Positions 25,030 to 33,803 are shown, numbered from the stretch's first letter. The stretch is DNA of 34,402 nt from Lentisphaeraceae bacterium (GCA_021232515.1 JAJPOQ010000102.1:1-34402); one strand, 5' to 3'. The notes: generated from the letters alone by a model not told the origin. A program made the numbers and translations.

Positions 25030-25485
25030 ATGATGGCTACAATGAAACTTTCTTTTCTACTTGTAGTTTTGTTTTTAGCTCGTGATACAAAACAAATAAC
25101 TAAGGTCGAAACTATAGCATTTGGAGCTGGCTGTTTCTGGGGACTCGAGTATGAACTTCAGCAAATTGAAGGAGTGATTTCGACTAAATGTATCTATACA
25201 AATATTGGTACTGAAGCAGTTTTAGTGAAGTATGATCATGAAGTAGTTCAACTCGATAACTTATTTGCAGGTTTTGTGAAAGTTTACAAACCTGGTGTTA
25301 ATTACAGACGACCATATCGGCCAACAATACAGTTTTTTGATACTTCTCTATCTGAAGCTGTAGATGAACTAGTCAAAAAATACGATTTGGAGAATGTTTC
25401 GGTTGGTACACTACATGGATATACGGAGGCTGAAGGATTTCACCAAAACCGTTTTCTTATAAAAAACCGCCAGCTTTGTAGATGA
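25030..25485 (+). CDS. Compact MsrA-like peptide methionine sulfoxide reductase
   Basis: 151 aa, shorter than usual MsrA (about 170-210). The active-site motif FGAGCFWGLEYELQQIEGV (Cys35) and the C-terminal EAEGFHQNRF (compare AEDYHQ) are clear. The middle is reduced: the GYxGG...TYEQVCSGxTGHAE stretch is cut to IYTNIGTEAVLVKYD, keeping the catalytic-type Glu62. The HDPTxxNxQGxDxGxxYRS stretch is cut to VYKPGVNYRRPYRPT. It should reduce Met-S-sulfoxide if still active, with uncertain recycling because no resolving Cys motif is obvious apart from the Cys at 150. A hydrophobic N-terminus (residues 6-17) may be a signal or anchor. AGAGGAG at 25021-25027 fits the second ATG (25033) slightly better than the first. 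It is divergent from thrS. Confidence 0.75.
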   Translation: MMATMKLSFLLVVLFLARDTKQITKVETIAFGAGCFWGLEYELQQIEGVISTKCIYTNIGTEAVLVKYDHEVVQLDNLFAGFVKVYKPGVNYRRPYRPTIQFFDTSLSEAVDELVKKYDLENVSVGTLHGYTEAEGFHQNRFLIKNRQLCR

Positions 25486-25527
25486 ATTAGTTCTTGTATT
25501 TCTACATAAAAGCTTTATTCATTTCGC

Positions 25528-26157
25528 ATGAAAAATTTACTAAATAGTCATATCTACTGGGTTTATGATAAGTCTTTATCAGACCACTACGATCCTTCTT
25601 TAGAAATATTGAATAAACTTGTCGCCTCTGAAGGTATAGATATTATTCAATTTAGAGCAAAAGATTTGGACTACAGTAGTTACTGTTCTTGGGTAGAGAG
25701 GGTAAAGAACAAAGTTGACTTTAACGATGTTTTAACCTTCTCAAATGATCATATAGCAGCTTTCAAAGATTTAGACTTAGATGGTGTACATGTTGGTGCT
25801 GATGATACTCCAGTTGATCAAGCACGCCAAGTGCTTGGTGCTGAGTGTTTAATTGGAGCAACAGCAAGGACACTTGAAAGAGCTTTATTGGCAGATGTAC
25901 AAGGAGCTGACTACTTAGGTGTTGGTACTGTCTTTACGACCACTACAAAACAAGGTTTAACAGCTAAAGGTCCAGACTTTATTCGAAATGTTCAGGATCA
26001 AGTGAAAATACCAGTTTATGCGATTGGTGGTATAAGCTCTCAAAATGCATCAGAGTTGCAGAATGTAGGTATTGATAAAGTTGCAATTGCGTCAAATTTA
26101 CTGAATACACCTGATCCACTTCAAGAATTAATTGATCTTCGAAAAATCTTTTCTTAG
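25528..26157 (+). CDS. thiE: Thiamine-phosphate synthase (ThiE/TenI family)
   Basis: A 209-aa TIM-barrel enzyme that joins HMP-PP with the thiazole phosphate to make thiamine phosphate. Family markers in order are IIQFRAKD (about 40-47, pyrophosphate-binding Arg/Lys), SNDHIAAF, DGVHVGADD, IGATART, ADYLGVGTVFTTTTK (phosphate loop) and PVYAIGGI near the C-terminus. The markers are closer to ThiE than to the TenI aminopyrimidine-independent paralogue, although ThiE and TenI are hard to separate by eye. No other thi gene is nearby. No strong RBS is visible, and the preceding gap from the msrA-like gene is 42 bp on the same strand. Confidence 0.88.
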   Translation: MKNLLNSHIYWVYDKSLSDHYDPSLEILNKLVASEGIDIIQFRAKDLDYSSYCSWVERVKNKVDFNDVLTFSNDHIAAFKDLDLDGVHVGADDTPVDQARQVLGAECLIGATARTLERALLADVQGADYLGVGTVFTTTTKQGLTAKGPDFIRNVQDQVKIPVYAIGGISSQNASELQNVGIDKVAIASNLLNTPDPLQELIDLRKIFS

Positions 26158-26259
26158 TGTTGTTTTTAAGCTTAATCCTTTGCGTTCCAGTTCTTTTGCG
26201 AAATATTAAAAGTTGTAATTGCTGTAAAATATAAAAAAATCTTCTCTTTCCAATCTGGC

Positions 26260-26275
26260 TGGCCCAGTATATGCG
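26260..26275 (+). promoter_or_regulatory. Candidate sigma54 (-24/-12) promoter for the fliF operon
   Basis: TGGCCCAGTATATGCG at 26260-26275 has GG (26261-26262) and GC (26273-26274) exactly 10 nt apart, with TGGCnC and TGC kept. It misses the A in TGGCAC, the first T of TTGC and the final W. The fliF ATG lies 40 nt after it. Sigma54 control of flagellar hook-basal-body operons is common elsewhere; here it is only a pattern match. Confidence 0.35.
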
Positions 26276-26314
26276 CCAAATTCAATTAAAAGAATTCAAT
26301 CCAGGTAGAGAATA

Positions 26315-27979
26315 ATGAACGAACAAATCAAAAACTTTTTAGAAGTGAGCAAAGGCATCTGGTCAAGCCTAGGTAATTTTCAAAAAGCCAGCATTCTTGC
26401 AATAGGCTTATTATGTATCTCTGGCCTTTCAGTTGTTGTTTATTATGGCTCGCAACCTCAGTGGCACCCTTTATATACCGGCGTTGACCACGCCAATATG
26501 GCAAAAATCCGCGATGTTCTCATGGACGAAAATGTACCATATAGATTAAAAAGCGGTGGTAACACAATCGAAGTTCCAGTTCAGTTTGTTACAGAGATGA
26601 AGCTTAAGGTTAAGTCAGAAGGCGATATAGTGATAGATGCATCTGGCGCTGACCCTCTTGACTATATAAATAATATTCCAATGGGTATGGCTCAGGAAGA
26701 AAAGAAGATTGCTTGGCTTAAAGCACAGCAGTTAAACCTTGAATCACAAATTAATCAAATGCCAAAGATAATTGGTTCTGATGTATCACTGAATATTCCT
26801 AAAAGACGACCTTTTGAAAAGATGAAAGAGTCGACAGCCTCAGTGATGCTTAACATTCGCCAAGGTGACTACGTCAGTCCTTCTCAAGTTGAGAGTATTC
26901 GCCACTTAGTTTCAAGTGCCGTTCATAACCTTAACTCTAACAATGTTACAGTAGTTGATAGCAATGGTCGTTTACTGGCTCGTTTATCTACAGATACAGC
27001 TTCTAAAGGAGCCGTTGTCGAAGACTCTCGTCGTGAAATGAAAGCTCGTTTAGAACATCACCTACAAACTAAGGTTCAAGATATCTTAGCACCAGCAGTC
27101 GGCGGCTTATCTAAAGTAGTTGCTAAAGTGGATGTAGCTTTAGATTTTCAAAATGAAAAGAAAACAATCGAAGAATTTAAAAAAGAAGAAAGCGTTGCCA
27201 CAACTGAAGAAGTAACAACTGAAGTTACTAACAGTGGAGTTTTGAGTCAAAGTCAGGGCGCGGTAGGTACTGCAGGTAATAGAGCTGTAAAAATTGCAGT
27301 AAGTAACCCGGATGCAGAGCCTGCTGGAGGTGGAGGAAATAACCTCTCACGAAATGTATCTAAAAAGACTTTTGATATACCTAAAACTGTATCAGTAATC
27401 CTTAAAGATGGTGCAGAGGTTAAAAAGATAAGTGTTGCAGTAAATATAGCTTCGCCAACAGAAGGTGAATGGGGGGCAACTCAATTAGCTAAATTTGAAG
27501 AACTTGTGAAAAATGCGGTTGGCTGGGTCAATGATCCTTCTACTAATCGTATGGATAGTGTTTCAATCATTGAAACAAAATTCAATCTTCCAGAAGTTGC
27601 AGCTCCGTCTTCACCAGCTATTGGCGAAATGGTTGACCAAGTTGATCACTACATGGATACAAATATTGCTAGAAATGTTATGGGAGGGTTACTTTTAGTC
27701 GCACTCCTTATCTTTTATAAAAAGATTTTTTCATCAGATAAAATCGAAAGTCAAGATATCATTGCCAGCGAGGCAAGTGCAAATGGTGAAGTTTTTGATT
27801 CATCAGGTAATTCGGTGAATGCTATTGATGGAAGTATACAAGATGATACTGAGTTAGCACTTATGGACGCAGCTTTAGATAAAGAAATGGAAGCTCTTAG
27901 AGAAGCTACAAACTCTCATCCACAATCTATAGCGACAGTTATAGAGAATTGGGTTCTTAAAGAAACGCCAAACAGTTAA
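26315..27979 (+). CDS. fliF: Flagellar MS-ring protein FliF
   Basis: 554 aa, the normal length. FliF builds the MS ring in the inner membrane, the base of the flagellar motor and export gate housing. Two TM helices are visible: about 26-46 (SILAIGLLCISGLSVVVYY) and about 450-466 (VMGGLLLVALLIFYKKIF). The periplasmic ring-building part lies between them (WHPLYTGVDHANMAKIRDVL, then AWLKAQQLNLESQINQMP, then the RRPF and TASVMLNIR elements). A cytoplasmic C-terminal tail with ALDKEMEALREATNSHPQSIA carries the FliG-binding helices. It is the first gene of fliFGHIJ, 14 nt before the FliG GTG. FliE, usually just upstream, is not here. Confidence 0.97.
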   Translation: MNEQIKNFLEVSKGIWSSLGNFQKASILAIGLLCISGLSVVVYYGSQPQWHPLYTGVDHANMAKIRDVLMDENVPYRLKSGGNTIEVPVQFVTEMKLKVKSEGDIVIDASGADPLDYINNIPMGMAQEEKKIAWLKAQQLNLESQINQMPKIIGSDVSLNIPKRRPFEKMKESTASVMLNIRQGDYVSPSQVESIRHLVSSAVHNLNSNNVTVVDSNGRLLARLSTDTASKGAVVEDSRREMKARLEHHLQTKVQDILAPAVGGLSKVVAKVDVALDFQNEKKTIEEFKKEESVATTEEVTTEVTNSGVLSQSQGAVGTAGNRAVKIAVSNPDAEPAGGGGNNLSRNVSKKTFDIPKTVSVILKDGAEVKKISVAVNIASPTEGEWGATQLAKFEELVKNAVGWVNDPSTNRMDSVSIIETKFNLPEVAAPSSPAIGEMVDQVDHYMDTNIARNVMGGLLLVALLIFYKKIFSSDKIESQDIIASEASANGEVFDSSGNSVNAIDGSIQDDTELALMDAALDKEMEALREATNSHPQSIATVIENWVLKETPNS

Positions 27980-27993
27980 GAGGAGATTCTTAG

Positions 27994-29010
27994 GTGTCAT
28001 TCGCAGATCAAGATCCAGCAAGAAAAGCAGCCATAGTCTTGTTAGCATTAGAGAAGCAAGAAGCGGCAAAAGTTATGAAAGTACTTTCTCAACCTTGTCT
28101 AGAGAAAATTACTCAGGCTATTTGGGCTCTTGATGATGTGACAGAAGAGGAGAAAACTGAAGCTTTAACAGAGCTTACTGGGCGAATGAAAGAAAACCCA
28201 GTTGTTGGAGGCGAAGATAAAGCAAAGCTTTTACTCATGGAAGTTGTGGGGGAAGAGAAGGCAAATGAACTTTTAGAGAAAGCTAAGCTGGAAGAGAAAA
28301 ATAGACAAGCTTTCCGTTCTCTCTTAACTATTAAATCTACAGATCTTGCCAATTTTTTATCTAAAGAACAACCATCGACTATTAGTATTATTTTAGGTTT
28401 TTTGCCTTCTCATAAAGTTGCCGAGATACTTGGTTTTTTGGATGATGATCTTCGAACAGAGATTATACTGCGTTTAGCTTCCCCAACTCCAACGAAACAA
28501 GATATAGTTTCTCGAATAGAGCAAGTATTCATTCGAAATGTTGTAAGTAAGATTGCTAGTAAGAAAGGAAAAGATGAAAAAGATATCGGTGGACCTAAAA
28601 TGGTGGCTGAGATCTTACAAAACCTTGATAAAGAGCTTGGAGATCAAATGCTTGGAGCTATTCAGGATTCATCACCAGATTTAGCATCTGAAATAGCCGG
28701 ACAACTGTTTACTTTTGAAGATATTGCGAAGCTCTCAGATCCAGATATTCAAAGGCTTATGCGTGATGTTCCGATGGAAAAACTTCCTCTTGCCCTTCGT
28801 GGTGTTACAGAAGAGTTATTTGAGAAGTTCGCCGGGAATTTATCAAAACGAGCTAAAGAGAATTTAAAGGAAGAGATGGAGCTAAGTGGTAAAGTTAAAC
28901 TGTCTGAAATCCATGTAGTTCAAAAAGAAATAGTAACTCTTGTAAGGTCTCTTGAAGCAGCGGGTGAACTGACGATTAACATCGGCGGAGATGAGGAAGA
29001 GTATGTCTAA
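27994..29010 (+). CDS. fliG: Flagellar motor switch protein FliG
   Basis: 338 aa, the usual length. FliG sits on the FliF tail in the C-ring, takes torque from the stator and switches rotation direction. The N-terminal domain begins DPARKAAIVLLALEKQEAAKVMK, the middle has the armadillo-type domain with EQPSTISIILGFLPSHKVAEIL, and the C-terminal domain has charged torque residues around DIQRLMRDVPMEKLPLALRG and ELFEKFAGNLSKRAKENLKEEME. The start is GTG at 27994 with a clear AGGAG 8 nt upstream. It overlaps fliH by 8 nt. Confidence 0.96.
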   Translation: MSFADQDPARKAAIVLLALEKQEAAKVMKVLSQPCLEKITQAIWALDDVTEEEKTEALTELTGRMKENPVVGGEDKAKLLLMEVVGEEKANELLEKAKLEEKNRQAFRSLLTIKSTDLANFLSKEQPSTISIILGFLPSHKVAEILGFLDDDLRTEIILRLASPTPTKQDIVSRIEQVFIRNVVSKIASKKGKDEKDIGGPKMVAEILQNLDKELGDQMLGAIQDSSPDLASEIAGQLFTFEDIAKLSDPDIQRLMRDVPMEKLPLALRGVTEELFEKFAGNLSKRAKENLKEEMELSGKVKLSEIHVVQKEIVTLVRSLEAAGELTINIGGDEEEYV

Positions 29011-29644
29011 GCCTACAATACAAATTGGCAAATTCAAATTTAAGCCTTCTGACGATATGGGTTTTTTCTTTAAAGATGAATTAGAGAAAAAAGCAGAAGA
29101 AGAGGTAGATGAAGAAGAGGCTCACTCTAAAGCCGAACTCGAGGCAGAGTATGAAAGAGGAAAGTCTGAAGTTGAGGCTGTATTTCAACCTCAACTAGCA
29201 GCACTTCAAGAAGAGAATCAAAGAATAGAACAAGAGTATCAGCAGCGTATTAATAGTTTGACTGAAAGCATGTCAGTAGATCTTTCTCAGCTACAAGTAG
29301 AGTTTTCGGAAGCGGTTTGTGAAATGAGTATGAAACTAGCTGAGGTTATGTTGCGTCAACAACCTCTTAAGAAAGAAAAACTGTTAGAGTTAATTCAGGA
29401 TTCTTTAAAAGGCTTCTATAACGATGCCGAAATAAAAATTAAAGTAAATTCTCAAGACCATTCTTTTATCGCAAGTTCTTTTAATAGTGAAATGATTCAA
29501 GTTGTTGAAGACACTAGTCTAAATGTTGGCGAAGCTACGATTAATCATCGTCAAGGTTTTGTTGATTTAACCTTTGAAAGTCGCTTTCAAGTTTTAAAGG
29601 ATCATTTCGATTCTGTGAAATCCGGAGTTGTAACGGATGAGTAA
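29003..29644 (+). CDS. fliH: Flagellar export apparatus protein FliH
   Basis: 213 aa, acidic and coiled-coil rich (about 25-100 with many Glu/Gln). A FliH/HrpE-like C-terminal domain follows (SEAVCEMSMKLAEVMLRQQPL, then NVGEATINHRQGFVDLTFESRF). FliH is the stator-like partner and regulator of the FliI ATPase in flagellar type III export. ATG 29003 is chosen because GAGGAA at 28993-28998 sits just in front of it; the earlier ATG at 28991 would add four residues without an RBS. It overlaps fliG and fliI by 8 nt each, so translation is coupled. Function is assigned by order and composition, since FliH sequences are weakly conserved. Confidence 0.85.
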   Translation: MSKPTIQIGKFKFKPSDDMGFFFKDELEKKAEEEVDEEEAHSKAELEAEYERGKSEVEAVFQPQLAALQEENQRIEQEYQQRINSLTESMSVDLSQLQVEFSEAVCEMSMKLAEVMLRQQPLKKEKLLELIQDSLKGFYNDAEIKIKVNSQDHSFIASSFNSEMIQVVEDTSLNVGEATINHRQGFVDLTFESRFQVLKDHFDSVKSGVVTDE

Positions 29645-30959
29645 CACTTTTTTAAAAGATAGATGTAAGTCAATTACAGATAATATAGAACAGAGTAACT
29701 TTGCTTTAAATGTTGGTCGAGTGACTCGAGTGACAGGTTTACTTATTGAATCAACTGGTCCAAATGTTTCATCTGGTGATCAAGTTTATATACATGATGA
29801 CATAAAAGGCGAAAGGCACTTGGCTGAAGTCGTCGGCTTTAAAGAAGATACGATCATGTTGACGCCAGTAGATCATCTTAGTTCAGTTCGTCCTGGGGCA
29901 AGAGTGACTCCATGCAATGAAGGTTTCAGAATAAAAGTTTCAAAAGCTTTACTGGGTCGGGTTATTGACGGTATGGGAAGACCTTTAGATGGTAAAGGTC
30001 CTATAACCGGTGTGGATTGGCAAGTTATGAGACCGGCACCAGATCCTTTTAGTAGACCAAGAATTAATGAGAAGTTTTTAACCGGTGTGAAGTCGATAGA
30101 CTCTTGTATCACTTGTGGTAAAGGTCAACGTGTTGGCATATTTGCCGGCTCAGGAGTAGGTAAATCAACTATTCTTGGTATGATCAGTCGAAATTGTCTA
30201 GCTCAGGTAAATGTCATCGCTCTCATAGGTGAACGTGGTAAAGAAGTTCTCGATTTTATAGAAGAGTCTCTAGGCGAAGAGGGATTGGCTAGATCGATAG
30301 TTGTTTGCGTTACATCTGATCAAACAGCCCTACATCGAGTTAGAGGGGCAGATACCGCTATGGCTATTGCTGAATACTTTAGAGATGCTGGAAATGACGT
30401 ATTATTTGTCATGGACTCAGTTACTCGTTATGCGATGGCTCAGCGTGAGATCGGCCTTTCAGCAGGAGAGCCACCCACAACTAGAGGTTATCCACCATCA
30501 GTTTTTTCGATGTTACCGAAACTCTTAGAGAGACCAGGTAGAAGCAACAAAGGTAGTATAACAGCTTTTATTACCGTGCTTGTTGAAGGTGATGATATGA
30601 ATGACATAATTGGTGATACAGTTCGAAGTATAATCGATGGTCACATAGTTCTTTCTCGCAAAATTGCATCAAGAGGCCGTTATCCATCTGTTGATGTTTT
30701 AGAGAGCGTTAGCCGTGTTATTAAAGATGTAACTGACCCAGAGCATTTACAGGCAAATGTTGGTATGAGACGTTTAATGTCTACTTACCGCGAAGCTGAA
30801 GATATGATAAATATTGGAGCTTATGTGAAAGGTTCAAATCCAAACATAGATAGAGCAATTCAGCTTAATCCAGCAATTGAAGGATTTTTAGGGCAGGGTG
30901 TTGAGGAAAAGATACCTTGGGATGAAGTTTACAATAGTTTATTGGAGCTTAGTCACTAA
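29637..30959 (+). CDS. fliI: Flagellum-specific ATP synthase FliI
   Basis: 440 aa, the family length. FliI is the F1-beta-like hexameric ATPase that energises release of export substrates from chaperones. The Walker A motif is AGSGVGKST (about 170-178, Lys176), the catalytic region is GERGKEVLDFIEESL, and the signature RYAMAQREIGLSAGEPPTTRGYPPSVFSMLP is present, followed by SITAFITVLVEGDDMNDIIGDTVRSIIDGHI. All are typical of FliI, separating it from the F-type beta subunit. It overlaps the fliH stop by 8 nt and its stop is directly followed by the FliJ ATG. Confidence 0.98.
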   Translation: MSNTFLKDRCKSITDNIEQSNFALNVGRVTRVTGLLIESTGPNVSSGDQVYIHDDIKGERHLAEVVGFKEDTIMLTPVDHLSSVRPGARVTPCNEGFRIKVSKALLGRVIDGMGRPLDGKGPITGVDWQVMRPAPDPFSRPRINEKFLTGVKSIDSCITCGKGQRVGIFAGSGVGKSTILGMISRNCLAQVNVIALIGERGKEVLDFIEESLGEEGLARSIVVCVTSDQTALHRVRGADTAMAIAEYFRDAGNDVLFVMDSVTRYAMAQREIGLSAGEPPTTRGYPPSVFSMLPKLLERPGRSNKGSITAFITVLVEGDDMNDIIGDTVRSIIDGHIVLSRKIASRGRYPSVDVLESVSRVIKDVTDPEHLQANVGMRRLMSTYREAEDMINIGAYVKGSNPNIDRAIQLNPAIEGFLGQGVEEKIPWDEVYNSLLELSH

Positions 30960-31388
30960 ATGAAAAAATTTTCGTATAGTTTATCTTCGGTTCTCAAAGT
31001 AAGAAAAATTCAAGAGCAACAGGCTAGAGCTGAAGTTGCTAAAGTCTTGGCAGAAAGGCAGAAAATGGCGGAGGAAATGGAACAACTTGCTTCTGAAATG
31101 TTGGCGAGTCGTCAAAGGCTTAAGAGCTCAGGAGTCGTTGATATTTCCGAATTTCGTCAAAATGAAGTCTATCTTCAAGGTATAAAAACGAAAACAGCCA
31201 AGATTATTGAGAAACTTAAAGAGTACGACCTTAGGCTTGTACAGCTTAAAAAAGAGCTTCATCTAAAATCATTAGAAACTAAGAAGTTAGAAACTCATCA
31301 CGACAAAGAAAAACATCTGTGGCGAGAGGAAGCTCTCAAAGAAGAACAAGCTGAGTTCGACGATATAGCGAACTCAAGACGTCGTTGA
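30960..31388 (+). CDS. fliJ: Flagellar export protein FliJ
   Basis: 142 aa, almost wholly coiled coil rich in Lys, Glu and Gln, starting MKKFSYSLSSVLKVRKIQE, which is the usual FliJ opening. FliJ forms the central stalk of the FliI ring and escorts export. It starts immediately after the fliI stop and closes the operon. Its last 15 bp overlap the 3' end of the convergent hemH-MFS gene, and no hairpin terminator is visible between them. Assignment rests on position, length and composition. Confidence 0.85.
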   Translation: MKKFSYSLSSVLKVRKIQEQQARAEVAKVLAERQKMAEEMEQLASEMLASRQRLKSSGVVDISEFRQNEVYLQGIKTKTAKIIEKLKEYDLRLVQLKKELHLKSLETKKLETHHDKEKHLWREEALKEEQAEFDDIANSRRR

Positions 31389-33803
31389 TTCTTCTTTTTG
31401 TCTTTTAGGTAGTTTCGTGACCAATATCAGTGGGATTATGACAGCGACTGCGGCAACGATAAATGGACTTGCATAGCTATATTGCCAATAGAGTACACCA
31501 CCTAAAATTGGGCCAACAGTTCTTGCTAGAGCACCTACGGATCTAAAGACACCTACGACTCTTCCTTGTTCTGTAGCTGGAGTATACATAGACACCAATG
31601 AAGTTAGACAAGGAATAATCATTGCAGATCCAACAGCCATTAGAAACAATCCAATAAGAAGAACTGTTAAGCTTTGGAGATTACCGGCGAGGGCAACAAG
31701 AAATAGTCCCGGTATAAGAATGATAAAACCCTTTTTTGTAACAACGCCTTCACCGACAGTGGAAGCTTTTCTACGAACGTAGCCACCTTGAACCATTGCA
31801 AGAACAAAACCAATAAAAACAAAGAGTCCAGCATTCTTTCCCGGACCGTAGCCGAATTGTTCAAATGTAAGGAATGTTAACATGTTTTCTGCTGCACCAA
31901 AAGCAGCTAAGAAAACGAAGTTGATCCATATAACTGAACTTACACCTGGGTAATCTTGAACTTTAAAAAGTTTTAACGGATTTATCGTTCTGCTGACTTT
32001 ACCTTTACCTCTTAGTTCTTTAGGAAGTGTTTCAGGGAATTTCCTTAGAACAAAAATGAAGTTCCAAACAGTTATTATAAAGGCAATAAGTGCAGGAGCC
32101 GAAAATGGATTGACACCATAGTCTTTTAGGTTTCCATATTCAGATAAATCAATGACAGCCGCACTTATACCACCGATTGCAGGTCCTAAGATGAAGCCGA
32201 GGCCAAATGCAATACCAATAATGGCCATACCTTTTGATCGAGTTTTTTCAGAAGTAATATCGGCGACAGCTGCTGTTGCAGTTGTGATGTTACTGCCCAT
32301 CAGGCCTGAGATTAATCTAGAGATTAATAATAGTAAAAAACTTCCGGAGAAAAACCATAGTGCGTAAGAGAGCGCTATACCGGCAATTGAGAATAAAAGA
32401 ATAGGTCGCCGACCATATTTATCAGAAATGGTACCGAAAATGGGAGCCATAATAAACTGTAAGAATGAGTAGACGAAGACAAGAGAACCGCCAAAGAGAG
32501 CAAGAATTGCATGCTTCTCATCAGCTCCAGTTATATCAGTGATCCAGTTCATTAAATAAGCAAATAAACCAGTGTCTGATTCAACAGTTTGATAGTAGTC
32601 TATCATATTCGGAAATAGTGGGAAAATAATAGAGAAGCCAATAAGGTCGACAAAGAGAGTTAAGAACATCGTTTTAAGGACATTTCTATCAGAAGGAGAT
32701 AGAGAACCGTCCGGATGTTTCTGTTTGCCTTTAAAAGGACAAGTCTCGCAGTGAGTTTTGGCGTGACAACATCCTTGATCAGGAACTTCTAGATAGTTTT
32801 TATTTTTGCATTCTAAGGCTCTAGGTTTGGCATCTGGTTTTTCGGGGCCTTCTGGTAAAAGTATGTCTTCACTAAATTCGTGTACCCATTTTTCGTCATC
32901 ATTTAGGCATGGTATGACGATAAAATCTTCACCGCCATGCTCAAGAAAAATCTCTTTAAGACCAAGGCCAACTTCTTCTTCAGTTTCCAAATTGTCAACT
33001 ACAAATGCGGGGCAGACAACAGCTAAGCGTTTTAATCCACTCTTAGCAAGCTCAATAATGGTTTCTTCAGATCCTGGTATAAGCCATGGCTCACGTCCAA
33101 AACGTGATTGGAAAGTGATCTGCATTCTTTCTTTTTCAATATCAACTTTCTGAGCTACCAAGGAGGCAGTTTCCATACAATGATCTAGGTAAGGGTCGCC
33201 ACCTCTAATTCTTCGGATAGGATAACCGTGAAATGAAAATAAAAGTCTTTCAATTTTCTTACCCTCTACAGAAGTGTTTATTTTATCTGCGATGTTGTTA
33301 ATGTAAGATGGTGCAGTGTGAAAAGACTCAACAAACTTAATCTCCAGTCCATCAACTTCAGTTAGAGCTTTGTCGACAGCATCTTTACATGAAAGAGTTG
33401 TTGCTTCACAGTACTGAGGAAACATGGGTATAACTCTGACAGTATCGCAGCCTTTTTCTTTGAGGGCTTTTAACTGCTCTGTAACACCTGGAGAACTAAG
33501 AATGTAAGAGTGAGCAAGTTCAATGTGTTCATTGTCTATATGCTTACTTAATTTTTCTGTGAAAGATTCCGTATACTTGAAAAGGGGAAAGGTTTCGCCA
33601 GTCCATATTTCGGAGTATGCTTCTGCAGATTTTGGTGAACGCGATGGGAGAATGAAAAGATTTAAGACTAATTTCCAAACTAGGCTTTGATTGTCCACAA
33701 CTCTTGGATCACCAAGAAAGTTTTTTAAGTATGCTTTAACATCTTCAACTTTTGGACTCTTTGGAGAACCTAGTTGAATTAAGAGTATTCCCAATTTGCT
33801 CAT
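31374..33803 (-). CDS. hemH: Ferrochelatase fused to an MFS transporter
   Basis: One uninterrupted frame of 809 aa. Residues 1-315 are a complete ferrochelatase: LLIQLGSPKSP at the start, HSYILSSPGVTEQL, catalytic His192 in SFHGYPIRRI, FQSRFGREPW at 231-240, and CPAFVVDNLETEEEVG (Glu273), enough to insert Fe2+ into a porphyrin in the cytosol. Residues 316-375 are a polar linker with Cys332, 345, 346, 352 and 355. Residues 376-809 are an MFS transporter with about 12 TM helices; the motif A loop GTISDKYGRRP is at about 457-467, and the family resembles TetA-type drug/proton antiporters. The ferrochelatase would lie on the cytoplasmic side, where the MFS N-terminus is also expected. The MFS substrate (haem, porphyrin, iron or another) is unknown. 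It is convergent with fliJ (15-bp overlap). Normal HemH is about 320-350 aa, so the fusion is clear. Confidence 0.93.
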   Translation of the reverse strand: MSKLGILLIQLGSPKSPKVEDVKAYLKNFLGDPRVVDNQSLVWKLVLNLFILPSRSPKSAEAYSEIWTGETFPLFKYTESFTEKLSKHIDNEHIELAHSYILSSPGVTEQLKALKEKGCDTVRVIPMFPQYCEATTLSCKDAVDKALTEVDGLEIKFVESFHTAPSYINNIADKINTSVEGKKIERLLFSFHGYPIRRIRGGDPYLDHCMETASLVAQKVDIEKERMQITFQSRFGREPWLIPGSEETIIELAKSGLKRLAVVCPAFVVDNLETEEEVGLGLKEIFLEHGGEDFIVIPCLNDDEKWVHEFSEDILLPEGPEKPDAKPRALECKNKNYLEVPDQGCCHAKTHCETCPFKGKQKHPDGSLSPSDRNVLKTMFLTLFVDLIGFSIIFPLFPNMIDYYQTVESDTGLFAYLMNWITDITGADEKHAILALFGGSLVFVYSFLQFIMAPIFGTISDKYGRRPILLFSIAGIALSYALWFFSGSFLLLLISRLISGLMGSNITTATAAVADITSEKTRSKGMAIIGIAFGLGFILGPAIGGISAAVIDLSEYGNLKDYGVNPFSAPALIAFIITVWNFIFVLRKFPETLPKELRGKGKVSRTINPLKLFKVQDYPGVSSVIWINFVFLAAFGAAENMLTFLTFEQFGYGPGKNAGLFVFIGFVLAMVQGGYVRRKASTVGEGVVTKKGFIILIPGLFLVALAGNLQSLTVLLIGLFLMAVGSAMIIPCLTSLVSMYTPATEQGRVVGVFRSVGALARTVGPILGGVLYWQYSYASPFIVAAVAVIIPLILVTKLPKRQKEESTTS

